From Mycobacterium florentinum (GTDB taxonomy: Bacteria; Actinomycetota; Actinomycetes; Mycobacteriales; Mycobacteriaceae), in the NCBI RefSeq assembly GCF_010730355.1, contig NZ_AP022576.1, positions 3,968,001 to 4,032,000 of the forward strand: a stretch of 64,000 bases of DNA. Reading direction: 5' to 3'. The notes under the pieces are model-generated. The model was not told where the DNA came from and did not search any database. It saw only the letters and a list, made by a program, of their open reading frames with translations. This document shows positions 34,880 through 44,187 of the stretch, in pieces (position 1 is the stretch's first letter; every line of letters begins with the position of its first letter). Position numbers and translations under genes: made by a program.

Positions 34880-35059
34880 CTGTTGACTTCTCTCCGTTAA
34901 CCATCTAGACACCTACGATCCGCGCAGGTAGCCGGCGCCGCAACGGGTTTTCGCTTCTAGATCGCTGTGCAGATGCTGTACGCACCACGGCGAGCAGCCG
35001 CTCGCGCAGCTGCCGAGCGCGTACTAAATCGGGTATTGGACGCCGTCCGAGCCGCGCTT

Positions 35060-36136
35060 TCAGCCGAGACCGGGGACGATATCGCTCAGGCTGAAAGTAA
35101 CTGGCTGTTCGAGTTGTTCGTAGGTGCACGAGCGTGGATCGCGGTCGGCGCGCCAGCGGCTGAACTGCGCGGTGTGGCGGAACCGTCGGCCTTCCATGTG
35201 GTCGTAGCGGACCTCGACCACCTGCTCGGGGCGCAGCGGGACGAACGAGAGGTCCTTGCCGGCGTTCCACCGCGACGTCTCGTTCTTGCGCGGGGTGCGC
35301 TCGCCGGCTTCGTGGGCGGCCCAGTTCCACGGATGATCATCGAAAGTGGTTACCAGCGATTGCAATTCGGTAAAGAGTCGCCGCCGCTCGGCCATCGGAA
35401 ACGCGCCGATCACGCCGACCGACGCCAGCTGGCCATCATCTTGATAGAGCCCCAGCAACAGCGACCCGATCGCGTCGCCGCCGGACTTGTGCACTCGATA
35501 CCCGGCGACCACGCAGTCGGCAGTGCGCTCGTGCTTGATCTTGAACATGACGCGCTTGTCCGGCTGGTAGGTGATGGTCAGTGGCTTCGCGATGACGCCG
35601 TCGAGACCGGCCCCCTCGAACTCGTCGAACCAGAGATGCGCCGTCTCGACATCCGTGGTTGCCGGTGTGACATGAAACGCCCCGGCCGATCCGGCCGCGG
35701 AAACAGGCACAGCGTCGACGAGGGCGACACGCCGCTCGCTGAACGGACGCGAGGTGAAATCCTCGTCGCCGAGCGCCAGCAGGTCGAAGGCGATGAACGA
35801 CGCGGGGGTGTGCTCGGCGAGCATCCGCACCCGCGAATCGGCCGGGTGAATGCGCTGTTGCAGTGCCTCGAAGTCCAAACCGTGGTCGGTGGCGATCACG
35901 ATCTCGCCGTCGATCACGCACCGCGGCGGCAGCTCGGCCTGGGCCGCGGCGATCAGCTCGGGGAAATACCGGGTCATCGGGCGCTCGTTGCGGCTACCCA
36001 GTTCCACCTGATCGCCGTCCCGGAAGCAGATGGAGCGGAAGCCGTCCCATTTGGGCTCATACGAGGCGTCCGGGGGGATCGCTTTGACCGACTTGGCCAG
36101 CATCGGCGAAACCGGCGGCATCACGGGCAAGTCCAT
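35060..36136 (-). CDS. ligC: ATP-dependent DNA ligase LigC
   Basis: A 358-residue ligase starting ATG 36136 (MDLPVMPPVSPMLAK). The nucleotidyltransferase motif I is EPKWDGFR with the AMP-linked lysine; IDGEIVI and motif V GVIAKP follow, then an OB domain. Its length equals that of mycobacterial LigC. Only 37 bases separate it from the divergent LigD-type polymerase. Together they form the non-LigD repair ligase/polymerase pair used in gap-filling excision repair. Confidence 0.92.
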   Translation of the reverse strand: MDLPVMPPVSPMLAKSVKAIPPDASYEPKWDGFRSICFRDGDQVELGSRNERPMTRYFPELIAAAQAELPPRCVIDGEIVIATDHGLDFEALQQRIHPADSRVRMLAEHTPASFIAFDLLALGDEDFTSRPFSERRVALVDAVPVSAAGSAGAFHVTPATTDVETAHLWFDEFEGAGLDGVIAKPLTITYQPDKRVMFKIKHERTADCVVAGYRVHKSGGDAIGSLLLGLYQDDGQLASVGVIGAFPMAERRRLFTELQSLVTTFDDHPWNWAAHEAGERTPRKNETSRWNAGKDLSFVPLRPEQVVEVRYDHMEGRRFRHTAQFSRWRADRDPRSCTYEQLEQPVTFSLSDIVPGLG

Positions 36137-36173
36137 TGGTTCATTCTGACCCGCGGCGTGCTGGAATCGAGAC

Positions 36174-37214
36174 ATGGCTGCGGCACCCGAAGAGCTCGAC
36201 GTCGACGGCGTCTCGGTGCGACTCTCCAACCCGGACAAGGTGTACTTCCCGAAGCTCGGGTTTAAGGGCACCAAGCGGCGGCTTGTCGAGTACTACCTCG
36301 CCGTGGCGGGCGGCCCGATGCTGGATGCCCTGCGTAACCGGCCCACCCACCTGCAGCGTTTTCCGGACGGCATTGACGGCGAGGAGATCTACCAGAAGCG
36401 GATTCCTGCGCATCATCCCGATTATCTGGAGACCTGCCGGGTCACCTTCCCGTCGGGACGGACCGCCGACGCGCTGATGGTGACGCATCCGGCGGCGATC
36501 GTCTGGGCGGCGCAGATGGGCACGGTCACGCTGCATCCGTGGCAGGTGCGCTGCCCCGACACCGAGCACCCCGACGAGCTGCGCATCGACCTTGACCCCC
36601 AGCCCGGCGTCGGTTTCGAGCAGGCGCGTTCGGTCGCGGTGGACGTGCTGCGGCCGTTGCTCGACGAGCTCGGCCTCGTCGGCTATCCCAAGACGTCCGG
36701 GGGCCGCGGGATCCACGTGTTTCTGCGGATCGCCACCGACTGGGACTTCATCGCGGTGCGCCGGGCGGGCATCGCGCTGGCGCGTGAGGTGGAACGCCGC
36801 GCGCCGGACGCGGTGACCACGTCGTGGTGGAAGGAGGAGCGCGGCGAGCGGATATTCGTCGACTTCAACCAAAACGCCCGGGACCGCACGATGGCCTCGC
36901 CGTACTCGGTGCGACGGACGCCGATCGCGACCGTGTCGATGCCGCTGACCTGGGATGAGTTAGCCGGCGCGGAGCCGGACGACTACACGATGGCAACCGT
37001 GCCGGACCTCGTGCAGGGGCGCGACGACCCGTGGGCCGGCATGGACGGGAAGGCCCAATCGCTTACTCCATTGCTCGAGATGGTCGAGGCGGACGAAGAG
37101 CGCGGCCTGGGCGATATGCCCTACCCGCCGAATTACCCCAAAATGCCCGGCGAGCCGAAACGAGTACAACCGAGTCGCGATACCGATCTGACCAGGAAAA
37201 ACAAGTCGAATTGA
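36174..37214 (+). CDS. LigD-type polymerase-domain protein (Prim-PolC / PolD1 type)
   Basis: A 346-residue archaeo-eukaryotic primase-fold polymerase. It shows NPDKVYFPKLG, the catalytic RIDLDPQ (DxD metal ligands), KTSGGRGIHVF, and the third acidic residue in IFVDFNQNA. It lacks the ligase and nuclease domains of LigD. Stand-alone mycobacterial forms add ribonucleotides or deoxynucleotides to short gaps and work with LigC, whose gene is divergent here. The basic C-terminal tail (residues about 325-346) is lysine/arginine-rich. Confidence 0.92.
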   Translation: MAAAPEELDVDGVSVRLSNPDKVYFPKLGFKGTKRRLVEYYLAVAGGPMLDALRNRPTHLQRFPDGIDGEEIYQKRIPAHHPDYLETCRVTFPSGRTADALMVTHPAAIVWAAQMGTVTLHPWQVRCPDTEHPDELRIDLDPQPGVGFEQARSVAVDVLRPLLDELGLVGYPKTSGGRGIHVFLRIATDWDFIAVRRAGIALAREVERRAPDAVTTSWWKEERGERIFVDFNQNARDRTMASPYSVRRTPIATVSMPLTWDELAGAEPDDYTMATVPDLVQGRDDPWAGMDGKAQSLTPLLEMVEADEERGLGDMPYPPNYPKMPGEPKRVQPSRDTDLTRKNKSN

Positions 37215-37381
37215 ATGAAGGCGTTCGTCGGCGCGCACTGCGGGGTCGTGATTATTTTCTGCAATTACCGACGACGTGGATGGCCTATTCTGGCAGTCTG
37301 ATATCAAATTATCGCGGCGTTGCTTTGGGGGAGTTACGGCGGTCGAGCCGGGGGCGGCCAGGAAGGAACGAAGTAGTAGTC

Positions 37382-37501
37382 ATGTCCGGTCTGAAGAGCA
37401 AGCTCCTGATCGTGGCGATCCTCGCCGCGACCGCCACCGCGACCGCGGGATGCGACATCCCCCTGACGATCGACTGCACCCCCTACGTCTGCACGGGCTA
37501 G
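37382..37501 (+). CDS. Very small exported or lipoprotein-like peptide
   Basis: ATG 37382 with AGGAAGGAACG upstream opens a 39-residue product: KSKLL, a hydrophobic stretch VAILAATATATA, then GCDIPLTIDCTPYVCTG. The TAGC could act as a weak lipobox (the -3 residue is Thr). Three cysteines lie in the last 17 residues. It is a short secreted or lipid-anchored peptide with possible disulfides. The 167 bases before it (37215-37381) hold no other gene. Confidence 0.5.
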   Translation: MSGLKSKLLIVAILAATATATAGCDIPLTIDCTPYVCTG

Positions 37502-37710
37502 TCCCTGACGGGTGAGGCACCCGCCGGCAGGATCATCATCGTCACCGGGAACTTCAGCGTTGCGCCGCCGCCGGCGAACGCGCAGTAGACGATCTCCATT
37601 TCCAGCGGGGTGTGGCCGATAGGCCGGGTTTCCATCTCCAGATGAGGCTCGAGGTAGTGCGGGGTCGCCAGCCAGTTGAGGCCGCGGTGGATCGACTCGA
37701 CCAAGTTCAT
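37498..37710 (-). CDS. Conserved small hypothetical protein
   Basis: ATG 37710 (MNLVESIHRGLNWLATPHYL) opens a 70-residue protein. It has no signal or membrane segment and ends FPVTMMILPAGASPVRD. I do not recognise a domain. It overlaps the stop of the convergent small peptide gene by 4 bases. The 204 bases upstream (37711-37914) hold nothing I can call. Confidence 0.55.
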   Translation of the reverse strand: MNLVESIHRGLNWLATPHYLEPHLEMETRPIGHTPLEMEIVYCAFAGGGATLKFPVTMMILPAGASPVRD

Positions 37711-37914
37711 CCGTTCGATTCTACGCGTGCGGTGAAAAATGTTGTTGCACAGTGTGTTTCGATCATATATCCCGGCTGAGGATGCGTCCGGTTGTGGGCT
37801 CCCGCGGTGATCGGGAAAACGCCAACGGAATGGCGGCACCGAATTCGCGGGAATCCCCTATGAGTTCGCCCGCCGATTCAGAAAGGGCGACGCCGCGAAT
37901 TAACTCGCGCTCGA

Positions 37915-38826
37915 TTACGACTGTGCGGGCTGCGGCACAAATCCCGGCTGGCCCGTCAATGTTTCGGGCGCGCCGTCGCGTGAGCGCAATATCCAGGCCG
38001 CGACGACTGCGATCAGCGCACCTGCCGCGCCGGCTGTCGGGGCCGGGCCGGCCGGCCCGCACAGCACCATGTACCCGAAGGCGGAGCCGACCACGAGCAG
38101 GGCAGAGTGGAGCAGCGTCCATTGCGAGATCGAGCGCAGCCGGAAGGACAGGGCGATACCGAGCAGCAGCGCGATCACGTGCCCAACCGCGGTGAAGTCC
38201 GCGCTCAACGCCGCGGCGACGGCGTTGCCGAGCCACCAACCGATCCAGACCGGCCGCCAGCGCGACGGTATCGACGCCGTGAGCGCCCCCAGCACACACA
38301 CCGCGCCGTAACTCATCCCCACATCGGTGGCGCGCGCCAGGGACATCGGTAGCCACCCCGCCTTCAGGGCGGTGGTCAGCCAGGCGGCGACGACCAACGT
38401 GGCACCGATATGACCGAGTGCGAACGCGACGACCAAACCCCTACTGCGCCAGATCAGTTCGCCCAGCGCCAGCAAGCACACCAGCCCCGGCAGCCAGAAC
38501 AGGACGTGGCCGCCGTCGCTGAGGAACGCGCTGCCGACCAGCGTGACGATGTGGCCGTGGGCCAGATTGTGCAAATTGGTGCTCATCTCGCGCACCGCGA
38601 CGTCGTGGGTGTGCGGACCGAGCACCGTCAGCAGGAAGGACACCCCGAGCAACATGACGGCGTACACGATGGTGGCCGGCAACCACGCCGCGACAGACAG
38701 CACCCGTGAGCTCAGCGTCGTCCGGCGGTTCTCGATGCGCAGCGCCGCAGCTGCACCTTCCCGGGCGGCCCGGGTCGCGATTGGTGGCCAATGATCGGCG
38801 TGCGGGTTCATAGCCATGTCAGCCAC
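37915..38826 (-). CDS. Rhomboid-like integral membrane protein
   Basis: A protein of about 303 residues with six to eight hydrophobic segments. Rhomboid-like features are GHIVTLVGSAFLSDGGHVLFW, GLVVAFALGHIGATL, VGMSYGAVCVLGA (serine where rhomboids have GxSG) and a later histidine in AVGHVIALLLG. The serine/histidine pair could form an active dyad, but the motif is relaxed. GTG 38826 is chosen for the GAGGGGGA site upstream; ATG 38817 is possible. It begins 2 bases after the decarboxylase stop. Confidence 0.7.
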   Translation of the reverse strand: MADMAMNPHADHWPPIATRAAREGAAAALRIENRRTTLSSRVLSVAAWLPATIVYAVMLLGVSFLLTVLGPHTHDVAVREMSTNLHNLAHGHIVTLVGSAFLSDGGHVLFWLPGLVCLLALGELIWRSRGLVVAFALGHIGATLVVAAWLTTALKAGWLPMSLARATDVGMSYGAVCVLGALTASIPSRWRPVWIGWWLGNAVAAALSADFTAVGHVIALLLGIALSFRLRSISQWTLLHSALLVVGSAFGYMVLCGPAGPAPTAGAAGALIAVVAAWILRSRDGAPETLTGQPGFVPQPAQS

Positions 38827-38828
38827 GC

Positions 38829-40205
38829 CTATTTCCCCCTCGCCTCGTTGACAACCATTGTGACGGAACCCGGTCGGTGCTTCTGGTGAGACCAATCACA
38901 GTCACGCGCCAGCAGGTCAGCGACGGTTTCCCGGCGTACGAGTGGGCGAGTCCGACCGCCGGCGACGGCGATCAGCGGCGGACGGCCGACCAGGTTGCAG
39001 GCCGACCCCATCGAATAGTGGTAGGCGCCAGTGCAAGCCAGCGCCAGCAGATCGCCGGGGTGGATGTCGGTGGCCAGCTCGACGTCGCGCGCGATCTCTT
39101 CGCCGGATTCGCATTGCCGGCCCACAATCGTCACGGGCGCAGTCGTAGTGGGCAAGTGCCGGTTGGCCAGCGCCGCTGTGTATTTCACGCCGCGCAGCCC
39201 CTCATGCGGATTGTCGACCATGCCGCCGTCGACGACGGCGAAGGTGCGCCCGCCGGGCCGATGTCTGACGTCGATCACCCGGTACAGCGTTATTCCGGCA
39301 CGCGCGGCGATCGCCCGGCCCGGCTCCATCACGATCTGCGGGCGGGGATAGCCGTAGTCGGCACACGCGGACCGAAGCGTGGAATCGACGACCTCGGCGA
39401 GTGCGTGCGGGCTCAGTTCGGGATCGCCATACACATAGGGGACGCCGTGGCCGCCGCCCAGATCGAGCTGGCTCAGCACGACGCCATGGCGATCGCGCGC
39501 TTCGGCCATCAGGGCCACCAACTGCCGGATCGCCGGGCCGTAGCGCCGCGGGTCGGTAATCCGCGACCCGAGGTGGCAGTGCAGCCCGACCAGGTTCAGC
39601 CAGGGCTGATCCAGAATGCGCCGGACGGCACCGGCGGCCCGGCCATCCGCCACGGTAAAGCCGAGCCCGGCCCCGCCGTGGGCTTCGATGCCGGGGATCA
39701 CCCGAATCAGCACGTTCTGGCGGTGACGCACCTGCGCGGCCAGCAGCGCGATCGTGTTCGGGGAGTCGATGACGATGCGGCCCACCTCGGCGTCGACCGC
39801 GTCGTGCAGTTCGGCGCCGGTCATGGCATTGCCGTGCAGCACGATCTGCGACGGCGCCACCCCGGCGGTCAACACGGTGGCCAGTTCGCCGGGCGAGCAG
39901 ACGTTGAGGCCGGCACCCTCGGAGGCCGCCCACTGCGCCACCGCGGTGCTCAGCAGTGCCTTGGCGGCGTAGACCAGCTCAACTTCGGGAAGCGCCGCGC
40001 GATAGCCCCGGATCCGGGCCCGAAAATCCAGCTCATCCACCACGTAGGCGGGCGTGCCGTAGTCGGCGGCGATCTCGGTGACGGGCACCGCGCCGACGCA
40101 CAGCCGGCCCAGGTCGTCGACGGAGGCGCTCAACGGCCAGATGGCGCGATCGAGGTGCGGGCTCAATCCGTGCGAAAGCGACGGAAGCAGCTCGAACTGC
40201 GTCAT
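38829..40205 (-). CDS. Diaminopimelate-decarboxylase-like PLP enzyme (LysA paralogue)
   Basis: A 458-residue fold-type III PLP decarboxylase starting ATG 40205. The PLP lysine is K82 (YAAKAL), with LDLGGGHGVPYV and GRAIAARAG for phosphate binding and GRQCESGEEI for the active-site cysteine across the dimer. The sequence is LysA-like, but the neighbours are a rhomboid-like protein and not thrA/hom. It is therefore probably a second, non-housekeeping copy. Its substrate may differ from meso-diaminopimelate. Confidence 0.85.
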   Translation of the reverse strand: MTQFELLPSLSHGLSPHLDRAIWPLSASVDDLGRLCVGAVPVTEIAADYGTPAYVVDELDFRARIRGYRAALPEVELVYAAKALLSTAVAQWAASEGAGLNVCSPGELATVLTAGVAPSQIVLHGNAMTGAELHDAVDAEVGRIVIDSPNTIALLAAQVRHRQNVLIRVIPGIEAHGGAGLGFTVADGRAAGAVRRILDQPWLNLVGLHCHLGSRITDPRRYGPAIRQLVALMAEARDRHGVVLSQLDLGGGHGVPYVYGDPELSPHALAEVVDSTLRSACADYGYPRPQIVMEPGRAIAARAGITLYRVIDVRHRPGGRTFAVVDGGMVDNPHEGLRGVKYTAALANRHLPTTTAPVTIVGRQCESGEEIARDVELATDIHPGDLLALACTGAYHYSMGSACNLVGRPPLIAVAGGRTRPLVRRETVADLLARDCDWSHQKHRPGSVTMVVNEARGK

Positions 40206-40313
40206 GCTTCCAAATTGAGGTGTGCGGCGCCGTCTCGCCACGTTCTTAACGGATTTTTCACAACCGGGTGATCAATCTTCACGGTTCGCGACGAGTGAGC
40301 CGCCCCCGCACGC

Positions 40314-41078
40314 CTAGCTGGCGGCCTTCGCCGTCCCGAACGGCACGTCGTCGGGTGCTGCCTTGCGCGCGGCCATCAGCGCTCGCGCGGCATCGCCAAT
40401 GGGAATGCGCAGGGGCAGTCGGGGCTGTTCGGCGGCGTCGGCCACCTCGGTGGCGACCTGCTCGGGAGTGATCATCCCGGCCCGCGGACCGCCGCCGGTC
40501 AGAATCGCCGCGTAGGGATCGTCGGGCAGCGTGTAGGTGGTCACGTTGTCGAGGGCGCCGGAGCTGACCGCGCCGGGTTCCAGTAGCGCGGCCTGGACGC
40601 CGAACGGCTCGACCTCGATGGCCAGCGCCTCGACGAGCGCTTCCAGTGCCCACTTCGTCGCGGCGTAGGCCGCACCCGGTGGCCGCACGATCCGACCCAT
40701 GACGCTGGACATGAACAGCAGCTTGCCGTCGCCGCGGGCGCGCATCTGCGGCACCACCGCCTGCGCCACCCGGACGGCGCCAATGGTGTTGAGGCTCAAC
40801 ATGCGATTGAGCTCCGGCAGCGGAATCGCCTCGACGGCGGCGTAGAAGATGACCCCGGCATTGGCGATCACGATGTCGACATCGCCCGCGGCGGCGAAGG
40901 CTGCCCGCACGCTGGCGTCGTCGGTGACGTCGAGGGCCAGTCGCTCGTCGACGTCGAGGCCGCCCAGCGTGCCCGGATCGCGCGCGGTCGCCACCACCCG
41001 ATACCCGCGCTGGACGAACTCGGCGGCGATGGCGCGGCCGATGCCGCGGCTGGCACCGGTGATCAGAACAGAAGACAT
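40314..41078 (-). CDS. SDR-family oxidoreductase
   Basis: A 254-residue short-chain dehydrogenase starting ATG 41078 with GGAGCAC upstream. TGASRGIGRA lies at residues 6-15, followed by IANAGV, the active-site serine in MSSVMG and YAATK. The C-terminus lacks the usual glycine-rich tail and resembles the divergent group that acts on retinol-like or steroid alcohols. It is the last gene of the thioesterase/NmrA/SDR set under the TetR at 42679. Confidence 0.88.
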   Translation of the reverse strand: MSSVLITGASRGIGRAIAAEFVQRGYRVVATARDPGTLGGLDVDERLALDVTDDASVRAAFAAAGDVDIVIANAGVIFYAAVEAIPLPELNRMLSLNTIGAVRVAQAVVPQMRARGDGKLLFMSSVMGRIVRPPGAAYAATKWALEALVEALAIEVEPFGVQAALLEPGAVSSGALDNVTTYTLPDDPYAAILTGGGPRAGMITPEQVATEVADAAEQPRLPLRIPIGDAARALMAARKAAPDDVPFGTAKAAS

Positions 41079-41109
41079 GTCGTTGTGCTCCTTGTGGATT
41101 CGGCTGGTG

Positions 41110-42051
41110 TCACGCCCGAGTGGCCGCGGGCGCTGCGACAAAGTGGTGCAGATTGCGACGGATGAACTCGACAAGGCGCGTCGGCGGGCGGCTAAGCATC
41201 GCGGCCAACGCGTCGGGGTCCGCCGCAATGAGCGGTTCGGTTCGTTGGGACAGGAGACCGCCAACGGTCGAGATATGTTGTGCCATCGCGGCATTGATGA
41301 GGGAGGTGGGCTCTGCCTGTGCGGCGGACTCCAATTCGCTGCGCCATGCGGCCGCGGAGATGGGCTGGAAGCGAACGGACCGACCGGTCTCGGCCGAGAC
41401 GATGCGGGCCACCTCCACGTGGCTGATCATCTCGGCCGGAGGCGGATAGCTGATCCGGGCAGACTCCGGCGCCGGCGACAAGAGCTCAGCAACGGCGATC
41501 TCCGCCGCGTCGTCACCGCCGATCCAGGGTGCCGGGCCTTCGCCGAAGCTGTTGGCAATCAGGCCGTCCTCGCGAATCATGTTGCCGTGCAACAGCAAGA
41601 CGTTCTCGTGGAACAGCCCGCCGAACCGCAGCACGGTGGGGTTCAGGCCCGCCCAGGTGAAGACCTCCTCGGCGACCGCCTGCCCCTGACCCAGCCTGCT
41701 GGGGCTGTCCACCGAAGACACCGCCATCGACATCACCACCAGGTGCGGCCTCGGGCTGACATCGACCAGAACCGACGCGAGATTCGCCGCAGCCGAAACA
41801 ACACCTGCCGCAACGGGATAGGTGAAGTACACCGCACCGACATCGTGTGCGGCCGAGACCAGCGACGCCCGATCGTGCAGATCGCCGACCACGGTCGTGG
41901 CCCCGCGGCGCCGCAGGGCTTCGGCGCGCTCGTCGTCGGTGCGCACCAGCGCGCGCACCGGGTGTCCGCGGCTCAGCAGGCGTTCTGCCACGATCCGTCC
42001 GGTGCCGCCGTGCCGGCCCGTCGCGCCGATTACCAGGATCGGGGCGTTCAT
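41110..42051 (-). CDS. NmrA/NAD(P)H-binding atypical SDR
   Basis: A 313-residue protein starting ATG 42051: VIGATGRHGGTGR at residues 6-18, LVRTDDERA, DLHDRASL and the long C-terminal domain. There is no YxxxK catalytic pair, as in NmrA-like redox sensors and ketone reductases. ATG overlaps the upstream thioesterase stop by 4 bases. It may bind NADP(H) as a sensor or reduce a quinone. Confidence 0.85.
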   Translation of the reverse strand: MNAPILVIGATGRHGGTGRIVAERLLSRGHPVRALVRTDDERAEALRRRGATTVVGDLHDRASLVSAAHDVGAVYFTYPVAAGVVSAAANLASVLVDVSPRPHLVVMSMAVSSVDSPSRLGQGQAVAEEVFTWAGLNPTVLRFGGLFHENVLLLHGNMIREDGLIANSFGEGPAPWIGGDDAAEIAVAELLSPAPESARISYPPPAEMISHVEVARIVSAETGRSVRFQPISAAAWRSELESAAQAEPTSLINAAMAQHISTVGGLLSQRTEPLIAADPDALAAMLSRPPTRLVEFIRRNLHHFVAAPAATRA

Positions 42052-42587
42052 CGGCGCAGCTCGAAGATCAGCAGGGTGGTGCTGGCGGTCGCGACGACAT
42101 TGCCATTGGCGTCGGTGAGCTCGCCTTCGGCGAAGCCGATCCGGGAGCCCGCTTTGACGACGGAGCCCACCGCGGTCAGTGGCCCGCTGTCCAGCGTCAC
42201 CGCCTTGAGGTAGTTGACCTTGATCTCGACCGAGGTGTACCCGACTCCCTGCGGCAGCGTGGTGTGCAGCGCACAGGCGGCAACGGTGTCGAGCAGTGTG
42301 CACACCGCGCCGCCGTGCACCAGTCCCAGCGGGTTGTACATCGACTCGTCCGGCGTCCAGGAGAAAGTGATGGCACCGTTTTCCACCGCGACGATGCCCA
42401 TCTGCATCAGCTCGCCGATCGGCGGCGGGGGCAGGTGCCCGTCGGCGACGGCCTGCCAGTAGGAAAGGCCGCTCATCGACGCGACCGTGGCCTGCGTCGT
42501 CATCGGGTCGCGCCAGGTGATGGTGCGCGACTGCTCGGCACCCCACGGCGGCGAGCTTGGGATGTCGGTGCGCGAAGAAGTCGTCAT
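42048..42587 (-). CDS. PaaI-type hotdog thioesterase
   Basis: A 179-residue hotdog-fold protein. The core is PLGLVHGGAVCTLLDTVAACAL with the central helix, then VGYTSVEIKVNYLKAV. The family hydrolyses acyl- or aryl-CoA thioesters. A 45-residue N-terminal extension (from MTTSSRTD; a second Met at position 29, MTTQATVAS) precedes the hotdog, so a later start is possible. It is divergent from the TetR gene across two palindromes and couples with the NmrA-like gene. Confidence 0.87.
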   Translation of the reverse strand: MTTSSRTDIPSSPPWGAEQSRTITWRDPMTTQATVASMSGLSYWQAVADGHLPPPPIGELMQMGIVAVENGAITFSWTPDESMYNPLGLVHGGAVCTLLDTVAACALHTTLPQGVGYTSVEIKVNYLKAVTLDSGPLTAVGSVVKAGSRIGFAEGELTDANGNVVATASTTLLIFELRR

Positions 42588-42600
42588 GCAATCCCCTCGA

Positions 42601-42667
42601 AAACTGATCGGTTTACTTGATAGGACGAAACTAATAGCAATTTCGGCGTTTGTAAACCGATCGGTGT
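42601..42667. promoter_or_regulatory. Two TetR operators between divergent genes
   Basis: AAACTGATCGGTTT (42601-42614, one mismatched pair) and AAACCGATCGGTGT (42654-42667, core ACCGATCGGT perfect) are near-identical palindromes. They lie at each end of the gap between the thioesterase (start 42587) and the TetR gene (start 42679). The TetR protein probably binds both. Confidence 0.7.
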
Positions 42668-42678
42668 ATCTTTAAGAG

Positions 42679-43260
42679 ATGGCCGAACCGACGACGCGTC
42701 CGGCCCGCGGACGCGGGGCGCGCGAGCGCATCGAGCGTGCGGCGGCCGAGCTCTTCTACCGCCACGGAATCCACGCGACCGGCGTCGAGCTCATCGCCCA
42801 ACAGGCCAACGTGTCCAAGCGCACCCTCTACCAACACTTCCCGAGCAAGAACGACCTGGTGGACAACTATTTACGCGGCATGGACGAGCGCGGTGGTCTG
42901 CCCGGCGAGCGGCTGCTGGACGACCCGACCCGGTCCGCCCGGGACCGGCTGTTGGGGGTCTTCGAGATGTCGCGCCGAGATGTCATGCGGGGCTGCCCTT
43001 TCCACAATGCGGCAGTGGAATCCGCCGGATCGCTGCGCAGCACCGACGAAATCGTGCGGGCGCACAAGCAACGATTCATCCACCGCCTCATCGCCGTTGC
43101 GCAGGAGACCGGAGCCGCCGACCCGCACTCGCTGGGACAGCAACTGGCGGTGTTGTTCGAAGGCGCGACCGCAATGGCGACCTCGCTCAACGACACCGCG
43201 CCCGTCGTGCATGCCCGGGCTGCCGCCGCCACGCTGATCGACGCCTCGCTGAACTCTTGA
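42679..43260 (+). CDS. TetR-family transcriptional regulator
   Basis: A 193-residue TetR protein with HTH HATGVELIAQQANVSKRTLYQHFPSKNDL (residues about 35-62) and a helical C-terminal domain containing MRGCPFHNAAVESA, typical of the AcrR subgroup that senses hydrophobic compounds. It probably represses itself and the divergent thioesterase/NmrA/SDR operon. Confidence 0.9.
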   Translation: MAEPTTRPARGRGARERIERAAAELFYRHGIHATGVELIAQQANVSKRTLYQHFPSKNDLVDNYLRGMDERGGLPGERLLDDPTRSARDRLLGVFEMSRRDVMRGCPFHNAAVESAGSLRSTDEIVRAHKQRFIHRLIAVAQETGAADPHSLGQQLAVLFEGATAMATSLNDTAPVVHARAAAATLIDASLNS

Positions 43261-43302
43261 CGACCTCGTCCCGGGGCTGTTAAACATGGCCTGCGCCACA
43301 AA

Positions 43303-43320
43303 TTTGGGCGATCGCTCAAA
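43303..43320. promoter_or_regulatory. GCGATCGC-core operator, copy 1
   Basis: TTTGGGCGATCGCTCAAA is an 18-base palindrome with one mismatched pair, ending 21 bases before the start of the mycofactocin-type SDR/P450 operon. Versions of it recur at 48567-48602 and 49652-49669, so it is a shared regulon site and not a gene-specific one. Confidence 0.75.
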
Positions 43321-43341
43321 AAGGACTCGGTGGAGGTTGCC

Positions 43342-44175
43342 ATGGGCCGGATGGACGGCAAGGTCGCATTCGTGACCGGCGCGGCGCGCGGGCAGGGCAG
43401 AAGCCACGCCGTCCGGCTCGCGCAGGAGGGTGCCGACATCATTGCCGTCGACATCTGCCGGAACTTCGAGAATTCCCCGGCCGAGGGCGCGACGCCCGAA
43501 GACCTGGATATGACCGCGGGGATGGTCAAGGACGCCGGGGGTCGTGTCGTGACCGCCGAGGTCGACGTGCGTGATTTCGATGCCTTGAAGGCCGCTGTCG
43601 ACAGCGGCGTCGAGCAGCTCGGGCGCCTTGACGTCATAGTCGCGAACGCGGGCATCGGCACCACCGCGGGTAAGTTGCACAAGACCAAAGACGCGCTGTG
43701 GCAAGAGATGATCGACGTCAACCTCAGCGGGGTGTGGAAGTCGGTGAAAGCCGGGATTCCACACGTGTTGGCTGGGGAGCGTGGCGGTTCGGTCATCCTG
43801 ACGTCGTCAGTCGCCGGTAACAAGGCCTATCCGCATGTGGGTCACTACGTGGCCGCCAAGCACGGTGTCATCGGCCTGATGCGCGCGTTCGCGGTCGAAC
43901 TGGGGCAGCAGATGATCCGGGTCAACGCCGTCCTACCGACACACGTGGGTTCGCCGCTGCTGTTGAACGACGCCACCTACCGAGCCTTTCGGCCGGAACT
44001 GGAAAACCCTGGACCCGAGGACCTCAAGCCGGTGTGTCAGAGCTTTCACTTTCTGCCGATCCCCTGGGTGGAACCCGAAGACATCAGCAACGCCGTGCTG
44101 TTCTTGGCATCCGACGAAGCGCGCTACATCACCGGGGTGGCGCTGCCGGTGGATGCCGGCAGCTGCCTGAAGTAA
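43342..44175 (+). CDS. Mycofactocin-coupled-type SDR oxidoreductase
   Basis: A 277-residue SDR starting ATG 43342 after GGAGG. Besides TGAARGQGRSHAVRL, the long insertion AVDICRNFENSPAEGATPED after strand 2 is the mark of TIGR03971-type SDRs. These hold NAD(H) tightly and pass electrons to mycofactocin. The active site is HYVAAK. It is followed 12 bases later by a P450 and preceded by the shared palindrome. It probably oxidises an alcohol made by the P450 or Rieske enzyme. Confidence 0.9.
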   Translation: MGRMDGKVAFVTGAARGQGRSHAVRLAQEGADIIAVDICRNFENSPAEGATPEDLDMTAGMVKDAGGRVVTAEVDVRDFDALKAAVDSGVEQLGRLDVIVANAGIGTTAGKLHKTKDALWQEMIDVNLSGVWKSVKAGIPHVLAGERGGSVILTSSVAGNKAYPHVGHYVAAKHGVIGLMRAFAVELGQQMIRVNAVLPTHVGSPLLLNDATYRAFRPELENPGPEDLKPVCQSFHFLPIPWVEPEDISNAVLFLASDEARYITGVALPVDAGSCLK

Positions 44176-44187
44176 GGGAACGCATCG

